Of a DNA stretch of 64,000 bases, positions 8,182-17,996 are shown piece by piece; within the stretch, counting starts at the first letter, position 1, and the number at the start of each line of letters is the position of its first letter. Under the pieces are notes generated by a model that saw nothing but the letters and a program-made list of their open reading frames with translations, was not told the DNA's origin and made no database searches. The DNA is taken from the NCBI GenBank assembly GCA_963806735.1, contig CAWEBE010000059.1:115388-179387 (forward strand), given 5' to 3'. Origin of the DNA: CADEFX01 sp963806735. Its GTDB lineage: Bacteria; Pseudomonadota; Alphaproteobacteria; Rhizobiales; Hyphomicrobiaceae. A program made the translations under genes and the position numbers.

Positions 8182-10301
8182 AACTCCGCCGCAAGCTGGC
8201 GATGCCCCCGGCGCACCGGCAGCAGCCGCTTCGGTGGGCGTGGGACAGACCGTCGACCCGATCACCCTCGAGGTGGTCTGCGAGAGCCTCATCGCCATCG
8301 TGCGCGAAATGCGCGCCAACATCATCCGCGCCTCCTACTCCTCCGTCATCTACGAGATGGACGACTTTTCCTGCGCGCTGTTCGGTCCTGACGGTCAGTT
8401 GGTGGCGCAATGGTGGGACCATCCCGGTCACGTGCTGCCGCTGCCCTGGGGGGTGCGCTGCGCCTTCGACGATTTCAAGGATGACATTCACCCCGGCGAT
8501 GTCCTGCTGCTCAACGACCCCTATCGCGGCGGCACGCACCTCAACGACGTCACGGTGATCTTTCCCGTCTTCAGCGACACCGGCCAGATGATGATCTTTC
8601 CGGCGGTTCGCGCGCATTGGGTGGATGTCGGCGGCATGGTGCCGGGCAGCTACTCGGGCCTCTCGACCAACATTTATCAGGAGGGCGTCCGCATCCCGCC
8701 GATCAAGATCTGGGAGCGCGGCGTGCCCAACCGTGCGGCCATGACGCTGCTGATGGCCAACATGCGCATCCCCGTCGAGCGCGAAGGCGATCTCAACGCC
8801 TCGATCGGGTCCTGCCGGATTGCCGCGGAGCGCGTCCGCAAGCTCGTGCACAAGCACGGCCAAGGCGTGGTCTCGGACTGCATTCGCATCCACCTCGATC
8901 GGACCGAGCGGCGCTTGCGCGCGCGCATCGCCGAGCTTCCCGACGGCGACTATCACTACGAGGACTATCTGGAGTTCTACAACGACGGCCAGCTCGATCC
9001 TGTGCTCGCGCGCCTGAAACTGACCGTGGCGGGCGACCAGATCACGGCGGACTTCACGGGAAGCAACGCGCAGGTGCCCGGCGTCGTGAACAACTCGCTG
9101 GCCGTGGCGGGCGCCGGCGTGTTCGTAGCGATCAAGTCGACCCTCGATCCCGGCGGCGCCTTGAACGAAGGCGCATTCAGGCCCATCACGCTGAAGGCCC
9201 CCTCGGGCACGATCTTCAACGTCGCCCTCGATGCCCCGGCTGGCGCCCATGGCGAGGTGAGGAAGCGCGCGGTCTCCGTCGGTCTGGGAGCGCTCGCGCA
9301 GATCATTCCGGAGAAGGTATCGGGCGATCTCTGCGGCAGCTCATTTCCCAACGCCATCGGCGGCTGGAATCCTCGCCGAAATCGCCAATTCGTCTACTAC
9401 GAAGCACCAGCAGGCGGTAATGGCGGGCTCTCGGATGCAGATGGCGCGAGCACGTTTGTCAACGTCGATTTCGGCAATCTGCCGTCGATTCACAATGCTC
9501 AAGTCTATCGAGAACGAGATGCCGCTCATGGTCGAGAGCTGCGAGCTCAGAACCGACGGCGGAGGCGCCGGTCAATTCCGCGGAGGCGTCGGCATGGTGC
9601 GCCGCGTGCGTCTGCTCGAGGCGGAGGCGCGATACTCCGTGCTGAGCGATCGCGGCGTCATTCCGCCCTGGGGTGTTCTTGGCGCCGGCGGCGGACTTCC
9701 CTATCACCTGTCGATCGAGCGCAACGCCCAGACGTTCGAGTTCGATACACCCGGAAAGGTGACAGGACATCCCATCGTCCGCGGCGATGTCGTCGTCATG
9801 CGGTCCTCTGGCGGCGGGGGTTACGGCGATCCACTGACGCGCGATCTCCACCGCGTCGCAGAGGACGTTGCGCGCGGGATCGTCTCGACCGATGCGGCGC
9901 GCGACTGGTATGGAGCCGTCATCGCCGGCGATGGCCTCGTCGATGACGATGCCACCGCCAGCCTCCGCGCCCAACTTGTGGCAGCGCGGGTCCATGTCCG
10001 CGTCGTCGCGGATGATGGCCTCGATCCCTACACCGGCCTCAAGGGGCGCCATCGCACGCTGCAGCTTGCAGCCGCCGACGCGGCCCGGCTGGGCGTTGGC
10101 GATGACATGCTGGTCGAGATGTTCGGAAGACACCCGGCACCGCTCAGAGCCTGGATCTGCATCGGCGGCACCAAAGACGGCACAGTCCGTATGGACGCCT
10201 TTGGCCGCAAGGTGCTTGGCGTCGGTAAGAACGACTTGATCTACTTGCGCCGTGTCGAAACGCCAACCGTACCGAAAGGGTTGGCGGGAAGCACGCGTTG
10301 A
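8174..10301 (+). pseudogene. hyuB: hydantoinase/oxoprolinase B subunit, frameshifted
   Basis: The first part (frame of 8174, about 445 residues) has HyuB motifs such as YSSVIYEMDDFSCALFGPDG and LLLNDPYRGGTHLNDVTV. At about 9506 the reading shifts: GCT CAA GTC TAT CGA should read GCT CAA GTC ATC GAG, so there is one extra base. The frame from 9507 to 10301 restores ENEMPLMVESCELRTDGGGA and the glycine-rich SSGGGGYGDPLTRDL region. Joined, the protein would be about 708 residues, including a C-terminal extension of about 110 residues after YGDPL. Either the gene is inactivated or the base is a sequence error. HyuA overlaps its start by 8 bases. Confidence 0.85.
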
Positions 10302-10344
10302 ACCGGAATTGGGTCCTATGCCCGGCGTACGACCCGGTCGACGA

Positions 10345-11040
10345 TCACACCGTCAGATAACGGGTGCGAATCTGCTGCTCCTCGGCGCGGAAGCGGTGCG
10401 GGTCAGCCGAATAGACAATGCGCCCCTTGACCATGATGTGAAGCTCATCGGCGACGACTTCGGCGAGCTTCATGTTCTGCTCGATCAGCAGAATCGTGAC
10501 GCCGGCATCACGCAGGAGCTGGATCACGCGCGAGAGCTCGCGCACGACCAGCGGCGCCAGGCCCTGGCTTGGCTCATCGAGGAGCAGCACCTTGGGATCG
10601 CTGACCAGCGCGCGGGCGATCGCGAGCATTTGCTGCTCGCCGCCGGACAGCTGCGAGCCACGGTTGGTCTGACGCTCGCTGAGCGCGGGAAACAACTCGA
10701 ACAGACGCGGCAGCGGCCAGGCCTTGGCCGGCGTGCGCTCGGCCACCCGGATATTCTCGACGACCGTGAGATCGGGAAAGATCAGCCGGCCTTCCGGCAC
10801 ATAAGCCACACCCACGCGCGCCACACGATGCGGCGGCCAGGCGGTAATAACACTGCCGTCGAGTGCGATGCTGCCGCTGGTTGGCGCAACCAGGCCCATG
10901 ACGGTCTTGACGGTCGTGGTCTTGCCCACGCCATTGCGTCCGAGCACGGCCGCGATGCGGCCCTTGGGTAACTCGAGGTCGACCCCCTGGAGGATATGGC
11001 TGGCGCCGTAGTGCGTATTGAGGCCGCGGATGGTGAGCAT
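10345..11040 (-). CDS. livF: branched-chain amino acid-type ABC transporter ATP-binding protein LivF
   Basis: A 231-residue ATPase starting MLTIRGLNTHYGASHILQGV, with Walker A GRNGVGKTT, signature LSGGEQQMLAIARAL, Walker B VLLLDEPSQGLAP and H-loop LLIEQNM. It is the second ATPase of a Liv-type (HAAT) importer. The start overlaps the true livG stop by one base (TGATG). Because livG carries a frameshift, the raw sequence reads as one apparent livG-livF fusion from 11919 to 10345; the fusion is an artefact of that extra base. Confidence 0.88.
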   Translation of the reverse strand: MLTIRGLNTHYGASHILQGVDLELPKGRIAAVLGRNGVGKTTTVKTVMGLVAPTSGSIALDGSVITAWPPHRVARVGVAYVPEGRLIFPDLTVVENIRVAERTPAKAWPLPRLFELFPALSERQTNRGSQLSGGEQQMLAIARALVSDPKVLLLDEPSQGLAPLVVRELSRVIQLLRDAGVTILLIEQNMKLAEVVADELHIMVKGRIVYSADPHRFRAEEQQIRTRYLTV

Positions 11041-11838
11041 CAGGTCATGCCCCCGAGGTAGGCTTCTTGCACCCGCGCGTTGGCTTTGACAGCGGCAGGC
11101 GTCCCGTCGGCGATGACGGCGCCGCGGTGCAGCACGGTGATCTTGTGCGCCAGACCGGAACACCACCTCCATGTCGTGCTCGACCAGCAGCACCGTGACG
11201 CGTGCCTTGTCCAGGAACCGCGCCAGTGTCTCAACAGCCTGCGCCGTCTCCTCCACCGAGAGGCCCTGGGTCGGCTCGTCGAGCAGCAGCACGCGGGGCT
11301 CCTGCGCCATGGCCATGGCGACCTCGAGCAGCCGCTGGTCGCCGTGGCTCAACAGGCCCGCCTGCCGGTTTGCGACATGCGTGAGGCCGAGCTGCTCCAG
11401 CGCCGCGTCGCCCGAACCGCGCGCGCGCGCAAAGATTGCTGCGCCGCCGAACGGCTGCCAGCGGCGCCCCTGGCGCGCCTGCGCCGCGAGCATGGCGTTC
11501 TCGCGCGCGGACATCTCGGGGAAGAGCGACGTGAGCTGAAAAGTTCTGGAAAGGCCTTGCTGACAGATGGCGTGGGCCGGCAGGCCGGTGATGTCTTCGC
11601 CGGCAAAGCGCACGCGACCCGAAGTGGGCGGAACCACGCCGGTAATCACATGAAACAGTGTGGTCTTGCCGGCCCCGTTGGGGCCGATGACAGCGCGGAC
11701 CTCGCCTTGCGCCACGCCCATGCTGACTTCGTCCACGGCAACGAGGGCGCCATAGCGCTTGGTCAATCCTTCCAGCTCGATCAGCGACGGCGAGGCGGCC
11801 GTTGCGCCTGGGGTGGCCTGCGCGAACGCTTCAGCCAT
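11040..11838 (-). pseudogene. livG: Liv-type ABC transporter ATP-binding protein LivG, frameshifted
   Basis: It begins MAEAFAQATPGATAASPS and shows Walker A GPNGAGKTT, the Liv-specific segment GLSRTFQLTSLFPEMSAREN, Walker B VLLLDEPTQGLS and the H-loop LLVEHDMEVVF. Right after EVVF there is one extra G/C base (plus strand near 11157). Removing it restores GLAHKITVLHRGAVIADGTP and the terminal EAYLGGMT, the normal LivG end, about 265 residues in all. As written, the reading runs out of frame into livF. It overlaps the livM end by 8 bases. Confidence 0.85.
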
Positions 11839-12790
11839 GGGGTGCCCGTTCCGGAGCGACGCGCCGCCCGAGCCAGTCGCGGGCGAGGCCCCAGATGCCA
11901 TGCGGCGCAAACAAGACAAAGGCGATGAAGACCAGACCGAAGAACAGGGCCCATGCCTCAGTGTAGGAAGAAAGCTGATGCTCGAGCGTCAGAAAGAAAG
12001 CGGCGCCGAGAATTGGCCCGATAAGCGTGCCGGCGCCGCCGACGATCACCATGATCAGCACCTGGCCCGACAGCAGCCAGAACAGAAGCTCGGTGTTGGC
12101 GAAGCCGGCAAAAGGGGCATAGAGGGCGCCGGCCAGTCCGCCGAGCGTGTACGCGATGACAACGACGGCGATCTTGTAGAGGCGCGTGTTGTAGCCCAAT
12201 GCGAGCGTCTTCGGCTCGTTTTCGCGGATGCCGCGCAGCACTGCCCCGAATGGCGAGCTGACGATGTTGCGGCACAGAAAGTATGAGCCGATCAGGCATG
12301 CCAACGCGAAGTAGTAGAACCCAGCCTTGGTGGTGAGCAGCGTCAGGCCCATCGGGCCCGCGCGCCGCGGAATGCCGGCCAGACCGTCCGATCCGCCTGT
12401 CACCGAGGTCCATTTGAAAGCGATGGCGTAAAGGAGCTGCGCGAACGCCAACGTCAGCATGGAAAACGAGACGCCGGTCGCCAGCGTGCAGACCCAGCCA
12501 ACGCCGATGGCGATGAAACCTGTCAGAAGAGCGGCCAGGAGGACTGCATAGGGTAGCGGCAGCGACGTGTTGAGCAGCAGGTAGCCCGAGGCGTAGGCGC
12601 CGAGGCCGTAGGCGGCGACATGGCCGAAGGATACGAGGCGGGTGTAGCCGACCATCAGGTCGAGGCTCATGGCGAATAGCCCGAGGATCACGAGCTCGGT
12701 CAGCAGGGTCATGGCAAAGGCGGGCAATCCCAGGGGCGCCGCGATCAGCAGCGCCAGCACGCCCAACCCCAACAACCGCGACCAGGGCAT
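11831..12790 (-). CDS. livM: Liv-type ABC transporter permease LivM
   Basis: A 319-residue polytopic permease with the LivM core: LVGYTRLVSFGHVAAYGLGA near residue 46, LRGIRENEPKTLALGYNT near 186 (the EAA-like coupling segment) and LIMVIVGGAGTLIGPILGA near 245. It forms the inner-membrane channel with LivH. It starts 4 bases after livH ends and overlaps livG, so the genes form one operon. Confidence 0.9.
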   Translation of the reverse strand: MPWSRLLGLGVLALLIAAPLGLPAFAMTLLTELVILGLFAMSLDLMVGYTRLVSFGHVAAYGLGAYASGYLLLNTSLPLPYAVLLAALLTGFIAIGVGWVCTLATGVSFSMLTLAFAQLLYAIAFKWTSVTGGSDGLAGIPRRAGPMGLTLLTTKAGFYYFALACLIGSYFLCRNIVSSPFGAVLRGIRENEPKTLALGYNTRLYKIAVVVIAYTLGGLAGALYAPFAGFANTELLFWLLSGQVLIMVIVGGAGTLIGPILGAAFFLTLEHQLSSYTEAWALFFGLVFIAFVLFAPHGIWGLARDWLGRRVAPERAPHG

Positions 12791-12794
12791 CGGC

Positions 12795-13664
12795 TCACGC
12801 CTCCTTGCCGAGGAGGCCGCCGGGGCGGATTACCAGCACCAGCAGCATCACCAGGTACATGAAGGCCAGCGCGAAGTCGGGTGCATAATAGTTGCCGAAT
12901 ACCTGCACGAAGGCGACCAACAGGGCGCCGATGAGCGAGCCGAGGAAGCTGCCCATGCCGCCGATGATGACGATGACGAATGCATCGATGACGGCAGTTG
13001 CCGCCATGCCGTGCGCAGCGGTGACGAGCGGCGCCGCCATGACGCCGCCGAGAGCGGCCAGTCCGCAGCCGATGCCGAAGATGCCCGAGCGCACCAGATT
13101 CACGTCGATGCCGAGTGCGTGCACCATCTCCGCGTTCTGCGAGGTGGCGCGAGTAAGGAGGCCGAGCCGCGTGCGCTCCAGGATCTGCCAGATGACAATC
13201 GCGACCACCGCGCCGGAGGCGGCGAGAAAAAGCCGGTAGACCGGAAACGGCTCATCCAGCAGGAATACGACACCGGACAGTGCCTTGGGAGGCGGAACCT
13301 GCAGCGCATCCGGTCCCCAGATCAGCCGTACCGCCTCGCCCGTGACGAGCGCGAGACCGAAGGTCACCATCAGGAACGCATGCGCCTCCCGGCCATAGAG
13401 CCGGCGCAGGATGACGAGCTCGAATGCGGTCCCGAGCAAGCCGACGACAATCGGTGCCGCAACCAGCGCGACCCAGAAACTACCCGTGTAGCGGACCGCC
13501 GAATAGCCGACGAACGCGCCCAACATGTACAGCGTGCCATGCGCGAAGTTGACGATGCGCATGATGCCGAAGATGAGCGTCAGGCCAACGCCAAGGAAGA
13601 ACAGTAGGGCCGCCTGCGACAGCGCATTGACGGTCTGGTTGAGAAGGAATGCGAACGTGCTCAT
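12795..13664 (-). CDS. livH: Liv-type ABC transporter permease LivH
   Basis: A 289-residue permease starting MSTFAFLLNQTVNALSQAAL. The LivH motifs LIFGIMRIVNFAHGTLYMLG and FVIVIIGGMGSFLGSLIGAL are present, and it ends IRPGGLLGKEA as is typical. The ATG at 13664 is preferred over the upstream one at 13715, since alignment-like conservation begins there and the extension falls in the gap after the binding-protein gene. Confidence 0.9.
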   Translation of the reverse strand: MSTFAFLLNQTVNALSQAALLFFLGVGLTLIFGIMRIVNFAHGTLYMLGAFVGYSAVRYTGSFWVALVAAPIVVGLLGTAFELVILRRLYGREAHAFLMVTFGLALVTGEAVRLIWGPDALQVPPPKALSGVVFLLDEPFPVYRLFLAASGAVVAIVIWQILERTRLGLLTRATSQNAEMVHALGIDVNLVRSGIFGIGCGLAALGGVMAAPLVTAAHGMAATAVIDAFVIVIIGGMGSFLGSLIGALLVAFVQVFGNYYAPDFALAFMYLVMLLVLVIRPGGLLGKEA

Positions 13665-13745
13665 GGGCTCGGAATGCGAAACTCGGCCTTTGTCGGGGTC
13701 GCCTCGCCCGTGCAAACGAGCGAGGCGGCTGCACCCGAGCCCGGA

Positions 13746-14967
13746 TCAGTCGTCGTAGGTGGTCTTCTTGCAGCCGGGCGTCGTGCGCTCGCCCGGGAAG
13801 GTCGCGATCACCTCTGGGATCGGCGTGTCGAAGCCGTCCTTCTTGACCACCTTGACCATGAAGCCCTGCTGCACGGCCTGGTGGTCGCACTCGCGGAACT
13901 TGATCTTGCCCTTTATGCTCTCGAGCTCGACCGACGTGAGCGCAGTGCGCAGCGGCGCCGTGTCAGTGCCATTGGCTTTCTCAATGTCCGGCCTGGATCA
14001 CCTGCATCGCCTGCCAAGTCTCGCCCTCGAAGGTATCGGGCAGCGTGCCACCATGCTCCTTACGCCAGAGCTCCACGAACTCCTTATTTTTCGGATGGTC
14101 GTAGCTGAACGAGTAGCGCGAAGAGCCGATCAAACCGAGAGAAGCCTCGCCGACCGCCTTGATGCTGGCGAGATCGACGATCTCCGTCAGCAGCGTCACC
14201 TTGTCGGGCAGACCGTACTGGCGTGACTGCGACAGGAACGCATTGTTGTCGTCGCCCTGGAGCACGAGGTAACAGGCATCGGCGCCGGACTGGCGGATCT
14301 TGGTGATGTAGGTCGAATAGTCCTTGGTGCCGGTGGGCGCAAACACCTTGCCGATGAAGTTCTTGTTGGCGCGCTTCATCTCGTCTTCGAACACCTGCAC
14401 GCTGTTGTGGCCCCACGCATAGTCGAGACCGAGCGCGTAGACGCTGTTGATCTTACCCTCGCGCAGGTAGAGTGAGACGGCGCGGGCGCCCATGGGGCCC
14501 GAGATGTTGGCGCGGAAAAAGTTCGGAACGAAACTGTCGGCGGTGAGGCGCCCGTCGCCGTTGATGCCGGACACGAAGATGGCATCCCACTCCGCCAGCT
14601 TCGGCACCACCGCCAGCGCCTCCGAGGACAGGGTCAGCCCGGTGAAGATCTTGGCGCCGTGGCGCTCGACCATCTCCTGCGCCTTGCGTACGCAGTTGGC
14701 GGGATTACCGGCCGTGTCCTCGATCAGCAGCTCGATCTTGCGACCGAGGATGCCACCCTTGGCGTTCTGTACCTTAGCGTAGAACTCGGCGCCGCGTTTG
14801 GTCTGCTGGCCGACGGTGCCAAGCGGCCCCGTCAGGGCCGCCGGGATGCCGATCTTGATCGTGCCTGCGGCCTGAGCGCGGGCGCTGGTCCAAATGTGGG
14901 GCGACGCGACAGCGGCACTGCCGCCGGCAAGCACCGCGCGACGCGTGACGCGTGGCTTGATGGTCAT
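13746..14967 (-). pseudogene. Liv-type ABC transporter substrate-binding protein, frameshifted
   Basis: The N-terminus has a twin-arginine-like export signal (RRAVLAGGSAAVASPHIWTSARAQA) split by cleavage near residue 33, followed by the type-I periplasmic binding fold (IKIGIPAALTGPLGTVGQQT). After TWQAMQVIQA the raw frame stops at 13981. One extra G/C base (plus strand CC at 13988-13989) explains this: without it the reading continues DIEKANGTDTAPLRTALTSV to a proper end at GCKKTTYDD, stop 13746-13748. The full product would be about 406 residues. It heads the liv genes and follows the acyl-CoA ligase. Confidence 0.85.
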
Positions 14968-15090
14968 CGCATTTCACTCCCTGAAGCGCCGTCTGTCGGT
15001 GTGCGGCTATTGCGTTCAAGCTAGCTGTTGCGGGCGCATCAGGCAACCAATCTCGGCCGCTGGCAGCAGCCCTGTAGTAGGTGCGGTGCT

Positions 15091-16755
15091 TCAGGTCGCC
15101 GGCGGCGCGCCGCGCGCCCTCTCCTTGGCGATCCGCTCGGCCAGAACGTGCCGGCGCAGCTTGCCGGTCGCCGTGAAGGGCAGGTCTTCGACAATATGCA
15201 GCTCCTCGGGCAGCTTGTAGTCCGCGAGTTGCCCCTTCAAGTGCCCGATCATCTCGGCCAGCGTGACCAACTGGCCGGGCTTGGGGATGACGCACAGGCA
15301 GTTGCGCTCGCCCAGACGAGTATCGGCGACGCCGACCATCGCCGCGTGCATGACCTTGGGGTGCGTATAGAGGATTTCCTCGACCTCGCGCGGGAAGAAC
15401 TTCTTGCCGCCGCGGTTGATGATCTCCTTGCGCCGCCCGACGATCTCGACGTTCCCGGCAGCGTCGACAACACGGCCGAGGTCGCCGGTGCGAAACCAGC
15501 CGTCAGCGGTGAACGCCTCGGCGTTGGCAGCCGCGTTGGCATGATAGCCGAGGTGCACGCTGGGGCCGAGCGCTGCGATCTCACCTACCTCGCCGCGGGG
15601 CACCTCGCCGCCGCCTTCGCCGAGGATCTTCAGCTCCATGCTCGAGACGACCCGACCGATGGTGCCATTGACCCTGGTCGGGTCGTCGCTGAAGCGCGTG
15701 TAAGTATGAAAGCCTGTCTCCAACATGCCATAGAGCTCGATGAGATGGCCCGGCATGCGGGCCTGGTAGTCACGGATGGTCTCGATCGCAGCCGACGCCC
15801 CGCCGGTGATGACGACGCGCAAAGATGACACGTTACGGCGCGCGAGATCCGGCTCGTTGAGAATGGCGACGATGGAGGCTGGCGCGGTCGCGATGTAGGT
15901 GACCCGTTCGCGCTCGATCAGATCGAGCGCGGCTTTCGCCGAGAAGCGCTCCAGAAGCACGGCCCGGCTGCCGCTGACGATAGTTTGCAGCAAGCACAAA
16001 TAACCCCAGTTGAGGCACACGGGGAGATAGACCAGCTGCACATCTCGCTCGCTGACTCCCATATCCGCGTTGATCTGGCGCACCGCCGGCAACGTCGAAT
16101 TGAAGGAGTGGAGCACGCACTTGGGATCGCCCGTCGTGCCGGAGGTGAAGGCCATGCGGAAGACCTCATCGGCGCTCATGCGGACCCTGTCTCCCGCCGG
16201 GAGAGGAGGTGTCGTGGCGATCCCGCGCTCGAGGTTCCAGCCGCCGTCGATATCGCCACCGGAGACGATCACGTGCGTGAAGCCAGGGATAGCCTCTCGC
16301 AGCTGATGCGCCATGCCGACGTAGTCGAACCCCTTGAACGAAGCCGGGCAGACGAAGGCGCGGCTGCGCGAAAAACGCAGGATGTAGTCGAGCTCGCGCA
16401 CCCGGAAATCGGGATTGACCTTGTTTGCGATTGCGCCGATCAGCTCCAGCGCGACGAACACAACCGGAAAGGCTATGCGGTTCGGCAGCTGAATGGTGAC
16501 GACATCGCCATAGCCGATGCCGATCTTCCGTAGGAAGGCGGCGCAGTGCTCCACCTTGTCCTTGAGCTCGCCATAGGTGATGCGAGCTTCACCATCGACG
16601 AGCACTTCCCGGCTGGGATGCATCATCGCCCTGGCGGCCAGAATGCTGAAGAATGTCTCGTCTCGCCACTCGCCGACGGCGCGCCAGCGTTGGGCCAGTT
16701 CCGGTTTGAGCACAGTCTCGAATTGCACGCGAATTCCCTCGGCTTGACCGGCCAT
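15091..16755 (-). CDS. AMP-dependent acyl-CoA synthetase/ligase (ANL superfamily)
   Basis: A 554-residue adenylate-forming enzyme. The P-loop-like A3 motif is FTSGTTGDPKCVLHS, the A5 region is ELYGMLETG, the A7 segment is GWFRTGDLGR and the A8 hinge is GRRKEIINRGGKKFFP. The catalytic lysine is in LPFTATGKLRRHVL near the C-terminus. It would activate a carboxylic acid to acyl-CoA via acyl-AMP; substrate unknown. The start at 16755 (MAGQAEGI) lacks a strong ribosome site, and a GTG at 16773 is an alternative. It sits between a thioesterase and the liv importer. Confidence 0.9.
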   Translation of the reverse strand: MAGQAEGIRVQFETVLKPELAQRWRAVGEWRDETFFSILAARAMMHPSREVLVDGEARITYGELKDKVEHCAAFLRKIGIGYGDVVTIQLPNRIAFPVVFVALELIGAIANKVNPDFRVRELDYILRFSRSRAFVCPASFKGFDYVGMAHQLREAIPGFTHVIVSGGDIDGGWNLERGIATTPPLPAGDRVRMSADEVFRMAFTSGTTGDPKCVLHSFNSTLPAVRQINADMGVSERDVQLVYLPVCLNWGYLCLLQTIVSGSRAVLLERFSAKAALDLIERERVTYIATAPASIVAILNEPDLARRNVSSLRVVITGGASAAIETIRDYQARMPGHLIELYGMLETGFHTYTRFSDDPTRVNGTIGRVVSSMELKILGEGGGEVPRGEVGEIAALGPSVHLGYHANAAANAEAFTADGWFRTGDLGRVVDAAGNVEIVGRRKEIINRGGKKFFPREVEEILYTHPKVMHAAMVGVADTRLGERNCLCVIPKPGQLVTLAEMIGHLKGQLADYKLPEELHIVEDLPFTATGKLRRHVLAERIAKERARGAPPAT

Positions 16756-16813
16756 TGGCCGCTTGATCTTCACTGCGCCGCGGACTGAGCAACGACCCCG
16801 TCGATCTGGACAA

Positions 16814-17182
16814 CTAATCCCTGCGTTGTACGGGTATGATGGCGCGACGATGCGTGCCATCGCCTACCTTCTTTTCCTCGTCGTGTGCTTCGACCTTGAA
16901 TCGGAGCTTGCGACCATCGATCTCAAGCAGCTCGGCACGCACCCTGACCGTCTTGCCTTTGGGCGTGGCGCCGAAGTGCTTGACATTGACCTCGAAACCA
17001 ACCGTGGTGTGCCCTTCGGGAAGGTGAGCCTGGACCGCCTGGATGCCAGCGCGCTCCATCAAGCCGATCATGGACGGGGTGGACAGCACACCCTCGCCCC
17101 CCATGTGACTCACCACCAACTTGTCGTCGACCGTGGTGACGATCTCGGCCGCAAGCCCTGGCACTAGGTGATCGGTGTTCAT
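16814..17182 (-). CDS. hotdog-fold thioesterase (FlK-like)
   Basis: A 122-residue single-domain hotdog protein. TVDDKLVVSHMGGEGVLSTP and MIGLMERAGIQAVQAHLPEG contain the Thr/Glu/His region used by fluoroacetyl-CoA thioesterase-type enzymes, and TTVGFEVNVKHFGATPKGKT forms the beta-hairpin. These hydrolyse small acyl-CoAs in the cytoplasm. It lies 58 bases upstream of the acyl-CoA ligase and 32 bases downstream of the SDR on the same strand, and probably releases dead-end CoA esters or acts in the pathway. Fluoroacetyl-CoA itself is not implied. Confidence 0.8.
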   Translation of the reverse strand: MNTDHLVPGLAAEIVTTVDDKLVVSHMGGEGVLSTPSMIGLMERAGIQAVQAHLPEGHTTVGFEVNVKHFGATPKGKTVRVRAELLEIDGRKLRFKVEAHDEEKKVGDGTHRRAIIPVQRRD

Positions 17183-17214
17183 GGATTTCCTCCCGTATCG
17201 AGCTTATTGCCACG

Positions 17215-17994
17215 TTAGCGTACGCCTCTGAGCAAGCCGCCGTCGACCTGGATGGCAGTGCCGGTGATGTAGCGGCCGCGCGGCGAGACGAGCAGCGCGG
17301 CAATGCCGGCGATGTCGTCGACGCTGCCGATGCGCCCCATCGGCACCTCGGCCTCGAGCTTGCGGCGCATCGCGAGTGGGTCCTGGCCGCCGACGGCGAA
17401 CACCTTCTCGAGGCGCTGCGTCTCTACGTAGCCCGGGCAGATCGTATTGACGTTGACGTTGTCGCGCGCCACCTCGAGGGAGAGCGTCTTGGCGAAGCCG
17501 ATGACACCGCTCCAGGTCGCCACCGATAGGCCGAAGCCGGCGATCGGCTGGATAGCTGAGATGGCCGTGATGTTGAGGATACTGCCGCCGCCGCGTGCCT
17601 TCATTTGCGGCAGGATGGCGCGCGTCATGCGCACCACATACATCAGGTTCTGCTCGACAGCCTTGCTCCACGCCGTGTCGTCGAAGCTCGCGAGCTCGCC
17701 TAGCGGCGGAGCGCCGTCGTTGTTGACGAGGATGTCGGCGTCGCCAAGCTCGCGCGCCGTTGTTTCGGCGACACGGGCACAGTCGTCAGCGCGGCGGCAG
17801 TCAGCAGTTATGGCGAGCACCACGGCGCCAGTCTCGTTGCGAATTGCTTCGGCGGCCTTGGCGAGGCCGGGCTCGCGCCGCGCCGTGATCACCACGCTTA
17901 CCCCCTCGGCGGCGAGCGTGCGGGCAATCCCGTAGCCTATGCCCATGCTGGCACCGCCGACAATCGCCACTTTGCCCTTCAGTCCGAGGTCCAT
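17215..17994 (-). CDS. divergent SDR-family oxidoreductase lacking the YxxxK pair
   Basis: A 259-residue Rossmann protein starting MDLGLKGKVAIVGGASMGIG; the TGxxxGIG cofactor loop appears as GGASMGIGYG. NNAG is replaced by NNDG, and the catalytic Ser remains in NITAISAIQP. Where a classical SDR has YxxxK, this protein reads GLSVATWSGVIGFAKTL, so both the Tyr and Lys appear replaced. A minority of SDRs in catabolic clusters lack this pair. Its chemistry may therefore differ. Only 2 bases separate it from the amidohydrolase stop, so it is in the same operon. Confidence 0.85.
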   Translation of the reverse strand: MDLGLKGKVAIVGGASMGIGYGIARTLAAEGVSVVITARREPGLAKAAEAIRNETGAVVLAITADCRRADDCARVAETTARELGDADILVNNDGAPPLGELASFDDTAWSKAVEQNLMYVVRMTRAILPQMKARGGGSILNITAISAIQPIAGFGLSVATWSGVIGFAKTLSLEVARDNVNVNTICPGYVETQRLEKVFAVGGQDPLAMRRKLEAEVPMGRIGSVDDIAGIAALLVSPRGRYITGTAIQVDGGLLRGVR

Positions 17995-17996
17995 GA

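Noticed and set aside
10345..11919. Genuine LivG-LivF double-ATPase fusion
   Set aside because: The correct livG end is present one frame over and abuts the livF start, so the fusion comes from one extra base.
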